Origin: Bacteroidota bacterium
GTDB taxonomy: Bacteria; Bacteroidota; Bacteroidia; Bacteroidales; Prolixibacteraceae
DNA: 6,671 nucleotides
Assembly: GCA_030691295.1 (NCBI GenBank)
Contig: JAUYEQ010000593.1
Location: 1-6,671, forward strand
Reading direction: 5' to 3'
Part shown: positions 1-5,426 of the stretch, in pieces
How the letters are laid out: each line of letters begins with the position of its first letter
Numbering within the stretch: position 1 is the first letter of the stretch
Made by a program: the position numbers and the translations under genes
The notes under the pieces: model-generated
Seen by the model: only the letters and a program-made list of their open reading frames with translations
What the model was told of the DNA's origin: nothing
The model's database searches: none

Positions 1-43
1 GCCGTCATATGTTTATAGAAAAACATCGAACGAGGAGATAACC

Positions 44-60
44 CGATGGCAGCGCCATCG
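44..60. repeat. Hairpin of repeat unit A
   Basis: A perfect 7-bp stem (CGATGGC with GCCATCG) closes a 3-nt AGC loop. It sits at the 3' end of unit A, at the same position as the hairpin of unit B. No T-run follows, so it is not a convincing intrinsic terminator. Confidence 0.75.
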
Positions 61-95
61 AATGTGTATAGAAAAGCATTGAACAATGCGATATT

Positions 96-113
96 CGACC
101 CCGGTCGGGGTCG
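96..113. repeat. Hairpin of repeat unit B, shared with inverted copy C
   Basis: A perfect GC-rich stem, CGACCCCG paired with CGGGGTCG, has a GT loop (or 7 bp around a 4-nt loop). It keeps the outer CGA/TCG pairs of the unit A hairpin while the inner pairs are exchanged in a compensated way (TGG/CCA to CCC/GGG). It is the centre of the large inverted repeat 62-148. A smaller hairpin, GCATTG-AA-CAATGC (76-89), lies just upstream. Confidence 0.75.
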
Positions 114-150
114 CATGTTCCGCACATCAAAGCATTTTCTATAAACATGT

Positions 151-165
151 AAATCCTCTGGATTT
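151..165. repeat. Small hairpin just upstream of the transposase
   Basis: AAATCC and GGATTT form a perfect 6-bp stem around a TCT loop, 24 bp before the transposase start codon. It could be a transposon-end hairpin or part of the mRNA leader that limits translation of the transposase, as is known for IS200. The role is a guess; only the stem is seen. Confidence 0.45.
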
Positions 166-189
166 GAAAACAAACTAAAATCTAACGAT

Positions 190-654
190 ATGGCCGATAC
201 CTTTACACAAATTTACATTCAGGTGGTTTTTGCCGTTCAAAACCGCAATGCCCTTATCAAATCCGATTGGGAGGAAGAACTTTACAAATACATAACTGGC
301 ATAACTCAAAACAAAGGGCAAAAAATGCTTGCCATTAATGGCACCCATAACCACATCCATTTCTTTATTGGGATGAAACCCACTTGTTGTTTGTCTGATT
401 TGGTGCGTGAAATAAAAAAATCTTCAAATACTTTTATTAAGGAGAAGAAATTCACTCACTATAATTTTCAATGGCAGGAAGGGTTTGGGGCATTTTCTTA
501 TGGTCATTCTCAATTAACCGATGTGATCCAATACATAGAAAAACAAAAAGAACATCATAGAAAAAAGACTTTTAAACAGGAATATTTGGCATTTTTAAAA
601 GTATTCGAAATCGAATTTAAGGATGAATATTTATTTGAATGGATTGACGATTGA
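190..654 (+). CDS. tnpA: IS200/IS605-like or REP-associated HUH (Y1) transposase
   Basis: This 154-residue protein has the length and motif order of the Y1 transposase family, which cuts and joins single-stranded DNA at hairpin-bearing ends through a 5'-phosphotyrosine link. The HUH metal-binding motif is H55-I56-H57 (in the stretch NHIHFF). The catalytic tyrosine is most likely Y115 in the segment VIQYIEKQKEHH. Q119, four residues later, matches the metal-coordinating glutamine in the same helix in characterised members. The conserved stretch WQEGFGAFSY (residues 95-104) is typical of Bacteroidota members. There is no frameshift and all key residues are present, so it is likely active or only recently silenced. 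No TnpB gene accompanies it. The start codon lies after an AT-rich leader without a Shine-Dalgarno sequence. Whether it is a true IS element or a domesticated RAYT cannot be decided without copy number; the hairpin-bearing repeats immediately upstream favour a functional link. Confidence 0.9.
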   Translation: MADTFTQIYIQVVFAVQNRNALIKSDWEEELYKYITGITQNKGQKMLAINGTHNHIHFFIGMKPTCCLSDLVREIKKSSNTFIKEKKFTHYNFQWQEGFGAFSYGHSQLTDVIQYIEKQKEHHRKKTFKQEYLAFLKVFEIEFKDEYLFEWIDD

Positions 655-660
655 ATTATA

Positions 661-875
661 GATACCGAGGTGTCATATTTTGAAGCATGGCTATTGGCAG
701 ACATTGAGGGCTTTTCAAAATTCACTGGCATGCCAGAAGCCAAACAGGTTACACTTTTCAGGAGGATAAAGTCATTCTGGAATTTAGTATTGAACAGACG
801 GTCATCAACGATTCGATTCGGGTTATTTTAGTTGTCGGAAATCAGGAAAAGTTTATCATTAAAATTTCAATGTAA
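661..875 (+). pseudogene. Decayed coding remnant downstream of the transposase
   Basis: The interval has no intact gene but two stretches that read like protein. In the transposase's frame, after its stop, 661-759 encodes DTEVSYFEAWLLAD followed by IEGFSKFTGMPEAKQ. In the third frame, 708-875 stays open and ends with a hydrophobic-alternating tail, VILVVGNQEKFIIKISM, before TAA at 873-875. A single frame change somewhere around 750-770 would join them. No start codon with a leader is visible, because the 5' end abuts the transposase. The FEAWLLAD segment recalls DUF4276/TOPRIM-like proteins, while ADIEGFSKFT recalls the metal-binding start of class III nucleotidyl cyclases; neither match is firm. 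The likely explanation is an old gene truncated by the mobile element and then frameshifted, but chance open frames in non-coding DNA cannot be excluded. Confidence 0.35.
725..736. repeat. 12-bp perfect palindrome
   Basis: CTGGCATGCCAG is self-complementary. It lies 71 bp past the transposase stop, where a right-end hairpin of an IS200-type element could be, but it also falls inside the apparently coding remnant and has no loop. It is therefore a weak candidate for a right end or a protein-binding site. Confidence 0.3.
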
Positions 876-880
876 AACCT

Positions 881-888
881 TATCTTTG
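881..888 (+). promoter_or_regulatory. Bacteroidota-type -7 promoter element for the cold-shock-domain gene
   Basis: TATCTTTG matches the primary sigma factor -7 consensus of Bacteroidota (TAnnTTTG) at every defined position. It would place the transcript start near 895, giving a leader of about 25-30 nt before the ATG at 923. A clear -33 TTTG at the usual spacing is not seen. The leader is AT-rich with no Shine-Dalgarno sequence, as is common in this phylum. Confidence 0.55.
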
Positions 889-922
889 CAGAAGTTATAA
901 TAACGAAAATAAATTTTTAATT

Positions 923-1387
923 ATGGGTAGATCGCAGGAAACGTTCAACAAAAAAGAAGTAAAGAACAAAAAAGACAAAAAGAGAAAAGACAAAGAAAAG
1001 AAGCGGTTGGACAGAAAAGACAATGACAAACCAAGCAGCCTCGATGATATGATTGCTTATGTTGACGAAAATGGCATGATTACCTCTACTCCTCCTGATC
1101 CCAATAAAAAGAAAGCCATCATTAATTCAGAAGATATTGAAATTAGCATTCGTAAACAGGAGAATATTCCTTACGACCCTGTTCGAAAAGGAACAGTAAC
1201 TTTTTTTAATGATTCAAAAGGATATGGATTTATCCGTGATTCGGAATCTCAGGAAAGCATTTTTGTGCACGTAAACAACGTACTCGAAGCGATTAAAGAA
1301 GGTAACCTTGTAAATTTTGAAGTTGAAAAGGGATTGAAGGGATTTACAGCTGTTCAGGTAAAACTTTTCAAAGACAAAGTGGTTTAA
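923..1387 (+). CDS. Cold-shock-domain protein with lysine-rich N-terminal extension
   Basis: This 154-residue protein probably binds single-stranded RNA or DNA and acts as an RNA chaperone in the cytoplasm. The cold-shock domain fills the C-terminal third (about residues 87-150). The RNP1 motif is KGYGFI at 99-104 and RNP2 is IFVHV at 113-117, both intact. The position of the classical KWFN tryptophan carries TFFN (residues 93-96), so one aromatic stacking residue is Phe instead of Trp. Residues 10-36 are extremely rich in lysine, arginine and aspartate (KKDKKRKDKEKKR), a likely disordered nucleic-acid-binding tail. A middle segment of about 50 residues (37-86) includes DDMIAYVDENGMITSTPPDP. 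Stand-alone Csp proteins are about 65-70 residues, so this is the long form often seen in Bacteroidota. It appears monocistronic, between its own promoter (881-888) and a terminator hairpin (1469-1507). Whether it is cold-induced cannot be told from the sequence. Confidence 0.9.
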   Translation: MGRSQETFNKKEVKNKKDKKRKDKEKKRLDRKDNDKPSSLDDMIAYVDENGMITSTPPDPNKKKAIINSEDIEISIRKQENIPYDPVRKGTVTFFNDSKGYGFIRDSESQESIFVHVNNVLEAIKEGNLVNFEVEKGLKGFTAVQVKLFKDKVV

Positions 1388-1468
1388 CCGGGTTGTTACA
1401 AAAACTTAATTATTTGGGGCAAAGTATATCAGTAAATTCGGTTATTTTTACCAAATGTTTAGATATAA

Positions 1469-1507
1469 ACGGTTCATTTCTGAAAAGGGATGAACCGTCA
1501 TAGTTTT
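1469..1507 (+). terminator. Probable intrinsic terminator after the cold-shock-domain gene
   Basis: ACGGTTCAT (1469-1477) and ATGAACCGT (1490-1498) form a perfect 9-bp stem. It can be extended by two G-U pairs and one C-G pair towards a loop of about 6 nt. Eight bases of spacer (CATAGTTTT) end in a short run of four T, so it is a modest rather than textbook terminator. It lies 82 bp after the csd stop codon and 45 bp before the phosphatase start, and separates the two transcription units. Confidence 0.6.
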
Positions 1508-1509
1508 AA

Positions 1510-1517
1510 TCTGTTTG
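1510..1517 (+). promoter_or_regulatory. Weak candidate -7 element for the phosphatase operon
   Basis: TCTGTTTG differs from TAnnTTTG at one defined position (C for A). It lies just after the terminator hairpin and 34 bp before the phosphatase ATG, which is where a promoter is needed. No convincing -33 element or Pho-box-like direct repeat is visible, so phosphate control cannot be claimed. Confidence 0.25.
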
Positions 1518-1551
1518 GAATAAGTATTAAATCTTCTAAAACCATTTTTAA

Positions 1552-2703
1552 ATGAAACGTAAAATAGCAACAATTGCGGCAATCATATTTTTAGCGCAAC
1601 AAGTTTTCAGTCAGGACAGTTATCTTAAAGTGGAAGCAAAAGATTCCTTGAAGGTATACACTGGCGGAACAAAATACGAGGTAAAAACCTTTCCACAGAA
1701 GTTTAAAGCCAAAAAGCCAAAAAATGTAATTGTAATGATTGGCGACGGAATGGGAGTGGCTCAGGTTTTTGCAGGCATAACAGCCAATGGCGGACACCTC
1801 TTTCTTGACAATTTCAAACATGTTGGGTTTGCGAAAACAGCATCGTCTGATAATTATATTACCGATTCTGCTGCTGGCGGAACTGCTCTTTCAACCGGAC
1901 AAAAAACATACAATGGCGCCATCGGGGTAAATACCGATACTGTTGCCATCAAAACTATTCTTGAAATGGCCGAGGAAAATGGTTTGGCCACCGGATTGGT
2001 TTCAACCTCTGCAATTACACATGCCACACCCGCTTCGTACATTGCCCATCAGGGAAGTCGTGGAAGCTACGAAGACATTGCGGCGGATTTCCTGAAAACA
2101 GACATCGATGTATTTATTGGTGGTGGATACAAACACTTTGCCCAACGCAAAGACGGCAGGGATCTGACCAGGGAACTTCAGCACAATGGATATCAGGTAC
2201 TGCGCGAGATGGATGAAATTGCCAGAGTGAAATCAGGTAAACTTGCCGGTTTAATTGCTGACGAGCACAACGAGGTTTACCCAAAACGTAAAATGGACTT
2301 GCCACTGTCAACTGAAACTGCTTTAAATATTCTTGACCTAAATAAAAAAGGATTTTTTATCATGATTGAAGGATCGCAGATTGACTGGGGCGGTCATGCA
2401 AACAATACAATCTATATTGTGAATGAGACACTCGATTTTGACCGTGCGATCGGGAAAGCACTTGAATTTGCCGCCAAAGATCGCGAAACGCTCTTGATTG
2501 TTACTGCCGACCATGAAACCGGTGGAATGGCAATAGTTGGTGGCGACATGAAATCAGGAATGGTAAAAGGGGCATACACAACTGGCGGACATTCTGCAAT
2601 TATGGTTCCTGTTTTCTCCTACGGTCCCGGCGCCGAAAATTTTACCGGCATAATGGAGAATACCGACATCCCCAAAAATATAATGAAGTTGCTGGGATTG
2701 TAA
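1552..2703 (+). CDS. Secreted alkaline phosphatase, PhoA family
   Basis: The product (383 residues) hydrolyses phosphate monoesters in the periplasm using a phosphoserine intermediate and a Zn/Zn/Mg centre. A signal peptide covers residues 1-20 (MKRK, hydrophobic stretch, VFS-Q cleavage site); there is no lipobox cysteine. Landmarks in order: metal ligand D65 in IGDGMG (63-68); nucleophile S106 in TDSAAGGTALSTG; H157 and T159 in HATPAS; probable phosphate-binding R170; E273 in MIEGSQIDWGGHANN with D278 and H282; D320-H321 in TADHETGG; H347 in TGGHS. By motif alignment, E. coli D153 and K328 correspond to H157 and W279, the His/Trp pair known from the TAB5 and Vibrio enzymes, which are associated with high turnover and cold adaptation. 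Its length is close to TAB5 and shorter than E. coli PhoA, so the extra surface insertions are absent. It is the first gene of a likely three-gene operon; the next start follows after 10 bp. Confidence 0.95.
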   Translation: MKRKIATIAAIIFLAQQVFSQDSYLKVEAKDSLKVYTGGTKYEVKTFPQKFKAKKPKNVIVMIGDGMGVAQVFAGITANGGHLFLDNFKHVGFAKTASSDNYITDSAAGGTALSTGQKTYNGAIGVNTDTVAIKTILEMAEENGLATGLVSTSAITHATPASYIAHQGSRGSYEDIAADFLKTDIDVFIGGGYKHFAQRKDGRDLTRELQHNGYQVLREMDEIARVKSGKLAGLIADEHNEVYPKRKMDLPLSTETALNILDLNKKGFFIMIEGSQIDWGGHANNTIYIVNETLDFDRAIGKALEFAAKDRETLLIVTADHETGGMAIVGGDMKSGMVKGAYTTGGHSAIMVPVFSYGPGAENFTGIMENTDIPKNIMKLLGL

Positions 2704-2713
2704 TGAGATATTT

Positions 2714-3661
2714 ATGAACAATTCACTCGAAGTACTTGATCATGTCCGCCTGAATTTTTCGCCATCCGGCCTGGTTTTTCTGAATATTTCCCTTGCATTT
2801 ATCATGTTTGGTGTTGCGTTAGGCATTAAAGTCGAACATTTCAAAGATATTTTACGAAATCCGAAATCGGCCATTGTTGGGTTTATCAGCCAGACATTTT
2901 TATTGCCGGCGCTCACATTTTTGTTGGTTTTATTGCTCAATCCAACACCAACCGTCGCGCTGGGAATGATTCTGGTGGCGGCTTGTCCGGGTGGGAATAT
3001 TTCAAATTTCATTAGCTCAATGGCAAACGGAAATGTCGCACTTTCGGTAAGTCTGACAGCAATTTCCACCACTGCGGCCATTTTCTTTACACCATTTAAC
3101 TTCGCTTTTTGGGGCACTATGTACATCGACTTTTACAATGCCCATGGTGCTGAAGGATTGCTCCGTCCATTGGTAATTGATAAAATACAGATGTTCCAAA
3201 CCGTTTTTATACTGCTCGGAATTCCTGTGATTATCGGTCTGTTTGTGGCAAAGAAATTTCCCCGGTTAACCGAAAAGATTAAAAAACCGATCAACAGAGG
3301 TTCGCTACTATTTTTTATCCTGATGGTAATTGCAATGCTTTCGGCCAACTTCTCCCAGTTTAAAAGTTATGTACACCTTGTTTTTCTGCTGGTATTAATG
3401 CACAACGCTCTTGCACTTTCAACCGGTTACTTCTTCGGAAAATTAAATAAATTGAACCTGACTGATCAACGCACCATTTCCATTGAAACTGGTATTCAAA
3501 ATTCAGGATTGGCATTGGCGCTCATGTTTAATCCCAAAATATTTCCTCCTGAAATGGAATTGGGCGGAATGGCAATTATTGCAGCATGGTGGGGAATCTG
3601 GCACATTATCAGCGGATTGACGATTGCCTGGTATTGGTCGCGCAAACCTGCAATTGCATGA
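2714..3661 (+). CDS. BASS-family (bile acid:sodium symporter-like) membrane transporter
   Basis: This 315-residue inner-membrane protein belongs to the SBF/BASS family, which couples sodium entry to uptake of organic anions. About nine hydrophobic segments are visible, roughly at residues 19-37, 51-75, 79-98, 107-130, 159-179, 196-213, 217-240, 259-272 and 283-306. The two family signatures are both present. The first crossover region reads VAACPGGNISNFIS (88-101), with N95 and N98. The second reads ETGIQNSGLALAL (258-270), where E258 and Q262 probably match the sodium ligands E260 and Q264 of the Neisseria homologue. A polar loop of about 25 residues (134-158) is longer than the other loops. 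The substrate cannot be read from the sequence: members carry bile acids, pyruvate, pantoate and other anions, and bacteria without bile usually use it for a metabolite. It sits 10 bp after the phosphatase, and its stop overlaps the start of the acyltransferase. Confidence 0.9.
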   Translation: MNNSLEVLDHVRLNFSPSGLVFLNISLAFIMFGVALGIKVEHFKDILRNPKSAIVGFISQTFLLPALTFLLVLLLNPTPTVALGMILVAACPGGNISNFISSMANGNVALSVSLTAISTTAAIFFTPFNFAFWGTMYIDFYNAHGAEGLLRPLVIDKIQMFQTVFILLGIPVIIGLFVAKKFPRLTEKIKKPINRGSLLFFILMVIAMLSANFSQFKSYVHLVFLLVLMHNALALSTGYFFGKLNKLNLTDQRTISIETGIQNSGLALALMFNPKIFPPEMELGGMAIIAAWWGIWHIISGLTIAWYWSRKPAIA

Positions 3662-4995
3662 CGATGAAAAGTTGGTCGGTTGGATATGAAGTTATTCGAA
3701 CTTATGTACGCTTTGCTTTTTGGCTCACGCATAAAAGCGTGGTGGTAACCGGCCGTCAGCAAATTCCCAAAGGAAAACCAGTCATATTTGCCGCCAATCA
3801 TCAGAATGCACTCATGGATCCATTGGCTGTGGCTTGCACCAACTCATTTCAGACGACGTGGCTTGCACGTGCCGATATCTTCAGATCGAAATCGGCACAG
3901 TCGTTTCTGAAATACATTAAACTTCTGCCGATTTATCGTATTCGCGACGGAAAAGACAATCTTTCGAACAACGAACAAATATTTGAGCAAGTCACCCACA
4001 TTCTTGAAAATAACCAAACAATAGGCTTGTTTCCTGAAGCTGCACATTCGGGCAGAAGGCAAATGTTGCCTCATAAAAAAGCGATTCCACGTATTGCACT
4101 TGAAGCTGAAGCGAAAAACAATTTCACCCTGAACTTGCAAATTGTTCCGGTGGGCATTTTCTACGATCATTACTGGAAGTTTAACCGCACCCTCATTGTT
4201 CAGTATGGCAAACCCATTGAAGTGGATTGGTACCGCGAAGAATATACTGAAAATCCACAAAAAGCAATGCTCAGTCTGCGCGACGAAATTCACGATAACA
4301 TTGACCCGTTAACGCTTCAGATTAACAGCAAAACGCATTACCAGGATTATGAAGATATCCTTCAACTGGCAGGGAAGTCCTATTCGGGTAAACACTTTTT
4401 CAGTAAAAACAAAGTGCTGCAACTTTTTTATGCTGAACAGGAATTGGTTTCAGGAATAGAGAAGCTGGAAAACAGTCAACCCGAAGTTTTTGAGAAAATC
4501 ATTAAAGAAATCAACTTGTATTTCCGGACAATTAAGGGATTGCGACTAACTGACGAACAGGTTGTAAACGCAGGAAACACAAAGTGGTCGGTACTTGCAG
4601 CCTGGTTGATCGCCTCAGTATTCTCTATTCCACTGTTTGCCTTTGGATTTATTTTCAATGCGGTTCCATTCTTTGTTCCAAGGATGATGATACGCCCAAA
4701 AGTGAAAGATCTTGCTTTCCTGAGTACGTTCAACTTTGTTGCAGGATTGGTCGTGTTCCCAATATTTTATCTGATGGCGGCTTTATTGGTGTTCAAATTT
4801 ACCGGTTCAGTGTTTATTGCTTTGATCACATTTATTCTGATGCCATTTGCCGGGAAACTTGCCTTCAATCTGCTTATTTTTTATAAGAAAATTGCTCATA
4901 GCCTTGCAATTAAATTTCGGCACAAATCCCTTCTGTCACAAATAGTAAAAAGGCGTAATGAGTTGATCGGTATGGTATTAAGGAATATAGCATAA
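3658..4995 (+). CDS. PlsC-like acyltransferase (glycerophospholipid type) with C-terminal membrane region
   Basis: The product (445 residues) probably transfers a fatty acyl group to glycerol-3-phosphate, lysophosphatidate or a related lipid at the inner membrane. Residues 40-190 form the acyltransferase domain. The catalytic motif is NHQNALMDP with H48 and D54, an H-x5-D spacing seen in Gpt2/Sct1-like and many Bacteroidota members instead of the usual H-x4-D. Motif III reads LFPEAAHSGRR (124-134), with Ala where the family normally has Gly after PE. KKAIPRIALEAE follows. After a mixed helical middle region (about 200-300) come about three to four membrane segments (310-338, 355-378, 381-408) and a basic tail. 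The chosen start shares ATGA with the transporter's stop; a second ATG six bases later (3664, MKSWSVGYEV) is equally plausible. The in-frame ATG at 3586 is unlikely because it would lie inside the transporter. The exact acceptor is unknown. Confidence 0.85.
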   Translation: MTMKSWSVGYEVIRTYVRFAFWLTHKSVVVTGRQQIPKGKPVIFAANHQNALMDPLAVACTNSFQTTWLARADIFRSKSAQSFLKYIKLLPIYRIRDGKDNLSNNEQIFEQVTHILENNQTIGLFPEAAHSGRRQMLPHKKAIPRIALEAEAKNNFTLNLQIVPVGIFYDHYWKFNRTLIVQYGKPIEVDWYREEYTENPQKAMLSLRDEIHDNIDPLTLQINSKTHYQDYEDILQLAGKSYSGKHFFSKNKVLQLFYAEQELVSGIEKLENSQPEVFEKIIKEINLYFRTIKGLRLTDEQVVNAGNTKWSVLAAWLIASVFSIPLFAFGFIFNAVPFFVPRMMIRPKVKDLAFLSTFNFVAGLVVFPIFYLMAALLVFKFTGSVFIALITFILMPFAGKLAFNLLIFYKKIAHSLAIKFRHKSLLSQIVKRRNELIGMVLRNIA

Positions 4996-5291
4996 ATTTA
5001 TTCCGGAATACTTCTGTCATGAAATCGCCAGTTAACTCGTTTCCGGTTGTGAACAATGTCCTGGGCGATGGTCTGGCAATAAATTCGCAGGTGTAAATGT
5101 GAGTATTGCATTTTTATTTAGTACTCTTGCAATCCTTTTCCTTAAATTTCAATCCATTTTATTTCAAAATTTTCGAAATGCACACCTATTAATTCACATG
5201 AAACGAACATGCCGCAGAAATGATTTCAAAAGTGGGGGCACAAAAATAGAATGAAAATTAATGTTATAGCTGACCGTTTTCTGGCGTGTGA

Positions 5292-5325
5292 GTTCTCCCG
5301 ATAGATCGGGACAAGCTATGAGAAC
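5292..5325. repeat. Intact copy of a hairpin-plus-tail repeat (copy 1)
   Basis: TCCCGAT-AG-ATCGGGA (5296-5311) is a perfect 7-bp hairpin with a 2-nt loop, followed by the tail CAAGCTATG. An outer arm pair, GTTCT (5292-5296) with AGAAC (5321-5325), brackets the element, so a nested fold is possible. The 16-bp stretch at 5305-5320 recurs at 5383-5398. There is no T-run to suggest termination. It is probably a member of a small dispersed repeat family, but genome copy number is unknown. Confidence 0.6.
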
Positions 5326-5374
5326 GCTTAATAATCAATTAATTAATAACGATATTTTCGAATGAAACGAGCCA

Positions 5375-5398
5375 TCCCATAAATCGGGACAAGCTATG
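5375..5398. repeat. Degenerate copy of the same repeat (copy 2)
   Basis: ATCGGGACAAGCTATG (5383-5398) is identical to 5305-5320, 78 bp upstream. Its left arm is TCCCAT rather than TCCCGAT, so one G is missing and the hairpin is weakened while the tail is unchanged. It lies 29 bp before the histidine kinase start codon and so within or beside its leader. This could be a coincidence of repeat placement or a regulatory site. Confidence 0.6.
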
Positions 5399-5426
5399 TG
5401 GCAATTAAAAAACAAATTACAAACCC

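Larger units (their letters stand above)
9..148. repeat. BIME-like repeat block: two direct 52-nt units plus one inverted copy
   Basis: Unit A (9-60) and unit B (62-113) are both 52 nt long. Their first 23 bases (9-31 and 62-84) match at 20 of 23 positions, sharing the core TATAGAAAA followed by CAT and GAAC. Each unit ends in a perfect hairpin: CGATGGC/GCCATCG at 44-60 and CGACCCC/GGGGTCG at 96-113. A third head copy lies inverted at about 126-148; its outer 14 bases (135-148) are the exact reverse complement of 9-22. On the minus strand this copy reads into the same hairpin at 96-113, so B and C form one large imperfect palindrome (62-148). The layout resembles the REP/BIME clusters found beside RAYT transposases, or the subterminal hairpins of an IS200-type left end. 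No open reading frame is apparent. The repeats are read directly from the sequence; the link to the transposase is inferred from adjacency. Confidence 0.75.
4996..5426. other. 431-bp intergenic region with repeats, no recognised gene
   Basis: No convincing gene fits here. A 25-codon frame exists at 5019-5096 (MKSPVNSFPVVNNVLGDGLA...), and a similarly short tail-like frame lies on the minus strand near 5140-5215; neither has a supporting leader or family match. A 12-bp palindrome, TATTCCGGAATA (4999-5010), sits right after the acyltransferase stop but lacks a T-run. The right half carries two copies of a 16-bp repeat (separate entries). The histidine kinase promoter must lie here, but no TAnnTTTG element is exact: TATTTTCG (5353-5360) has one mismatch. 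The very AT-rich stretch immediately before 5427 resembles a Bacteroidota translation leader. Confidence 0.6.

Noticed and set aside
9..148. CRISPR array
   Set aside because: There are only two direct copies plus one inverted copy, the repeats are imperfect, no regular unique spacers separate them, and no cas gene is nearby.
2740..3126. Minus-strand 128-codon open frame
   Set aside because: It lies entirely antisense to the clear BASS transporter gene and has no recognisable domain or leader.
3586..3657. In-frame upstream ATG that would extend the acyltransferase by 24 residues
   Set aside because: It lies wholly inside the transporter coding sequence and adds no family-like sequence. The ATGA overlap at 3658 or the ATG at 3664 is far more usual.
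3844..4293. Minus-strand 149-codon open frame
   Set aside because: It is antisense to the acyltransferase domain, whose motifs are intact on the plus strand.
4999..5010. TATTCCGGAATA palindrome as a terminator for the phosphatase operon
   Set aside because: The stem has no loop of usable size and no T-run follows.
5019..5096. 25-codon frame in the intergenic region
   Set aside because: It is short, with no promoter, leader or family match; such frames occur by chance at this length.
5122..5129. TACTCTTG as a promoter -7 element for the histidine kinase
   Set aside because: It has one mismatch to TAnnTTTG, no properly spaced -33 element, and would give a leader of about 290 nt.
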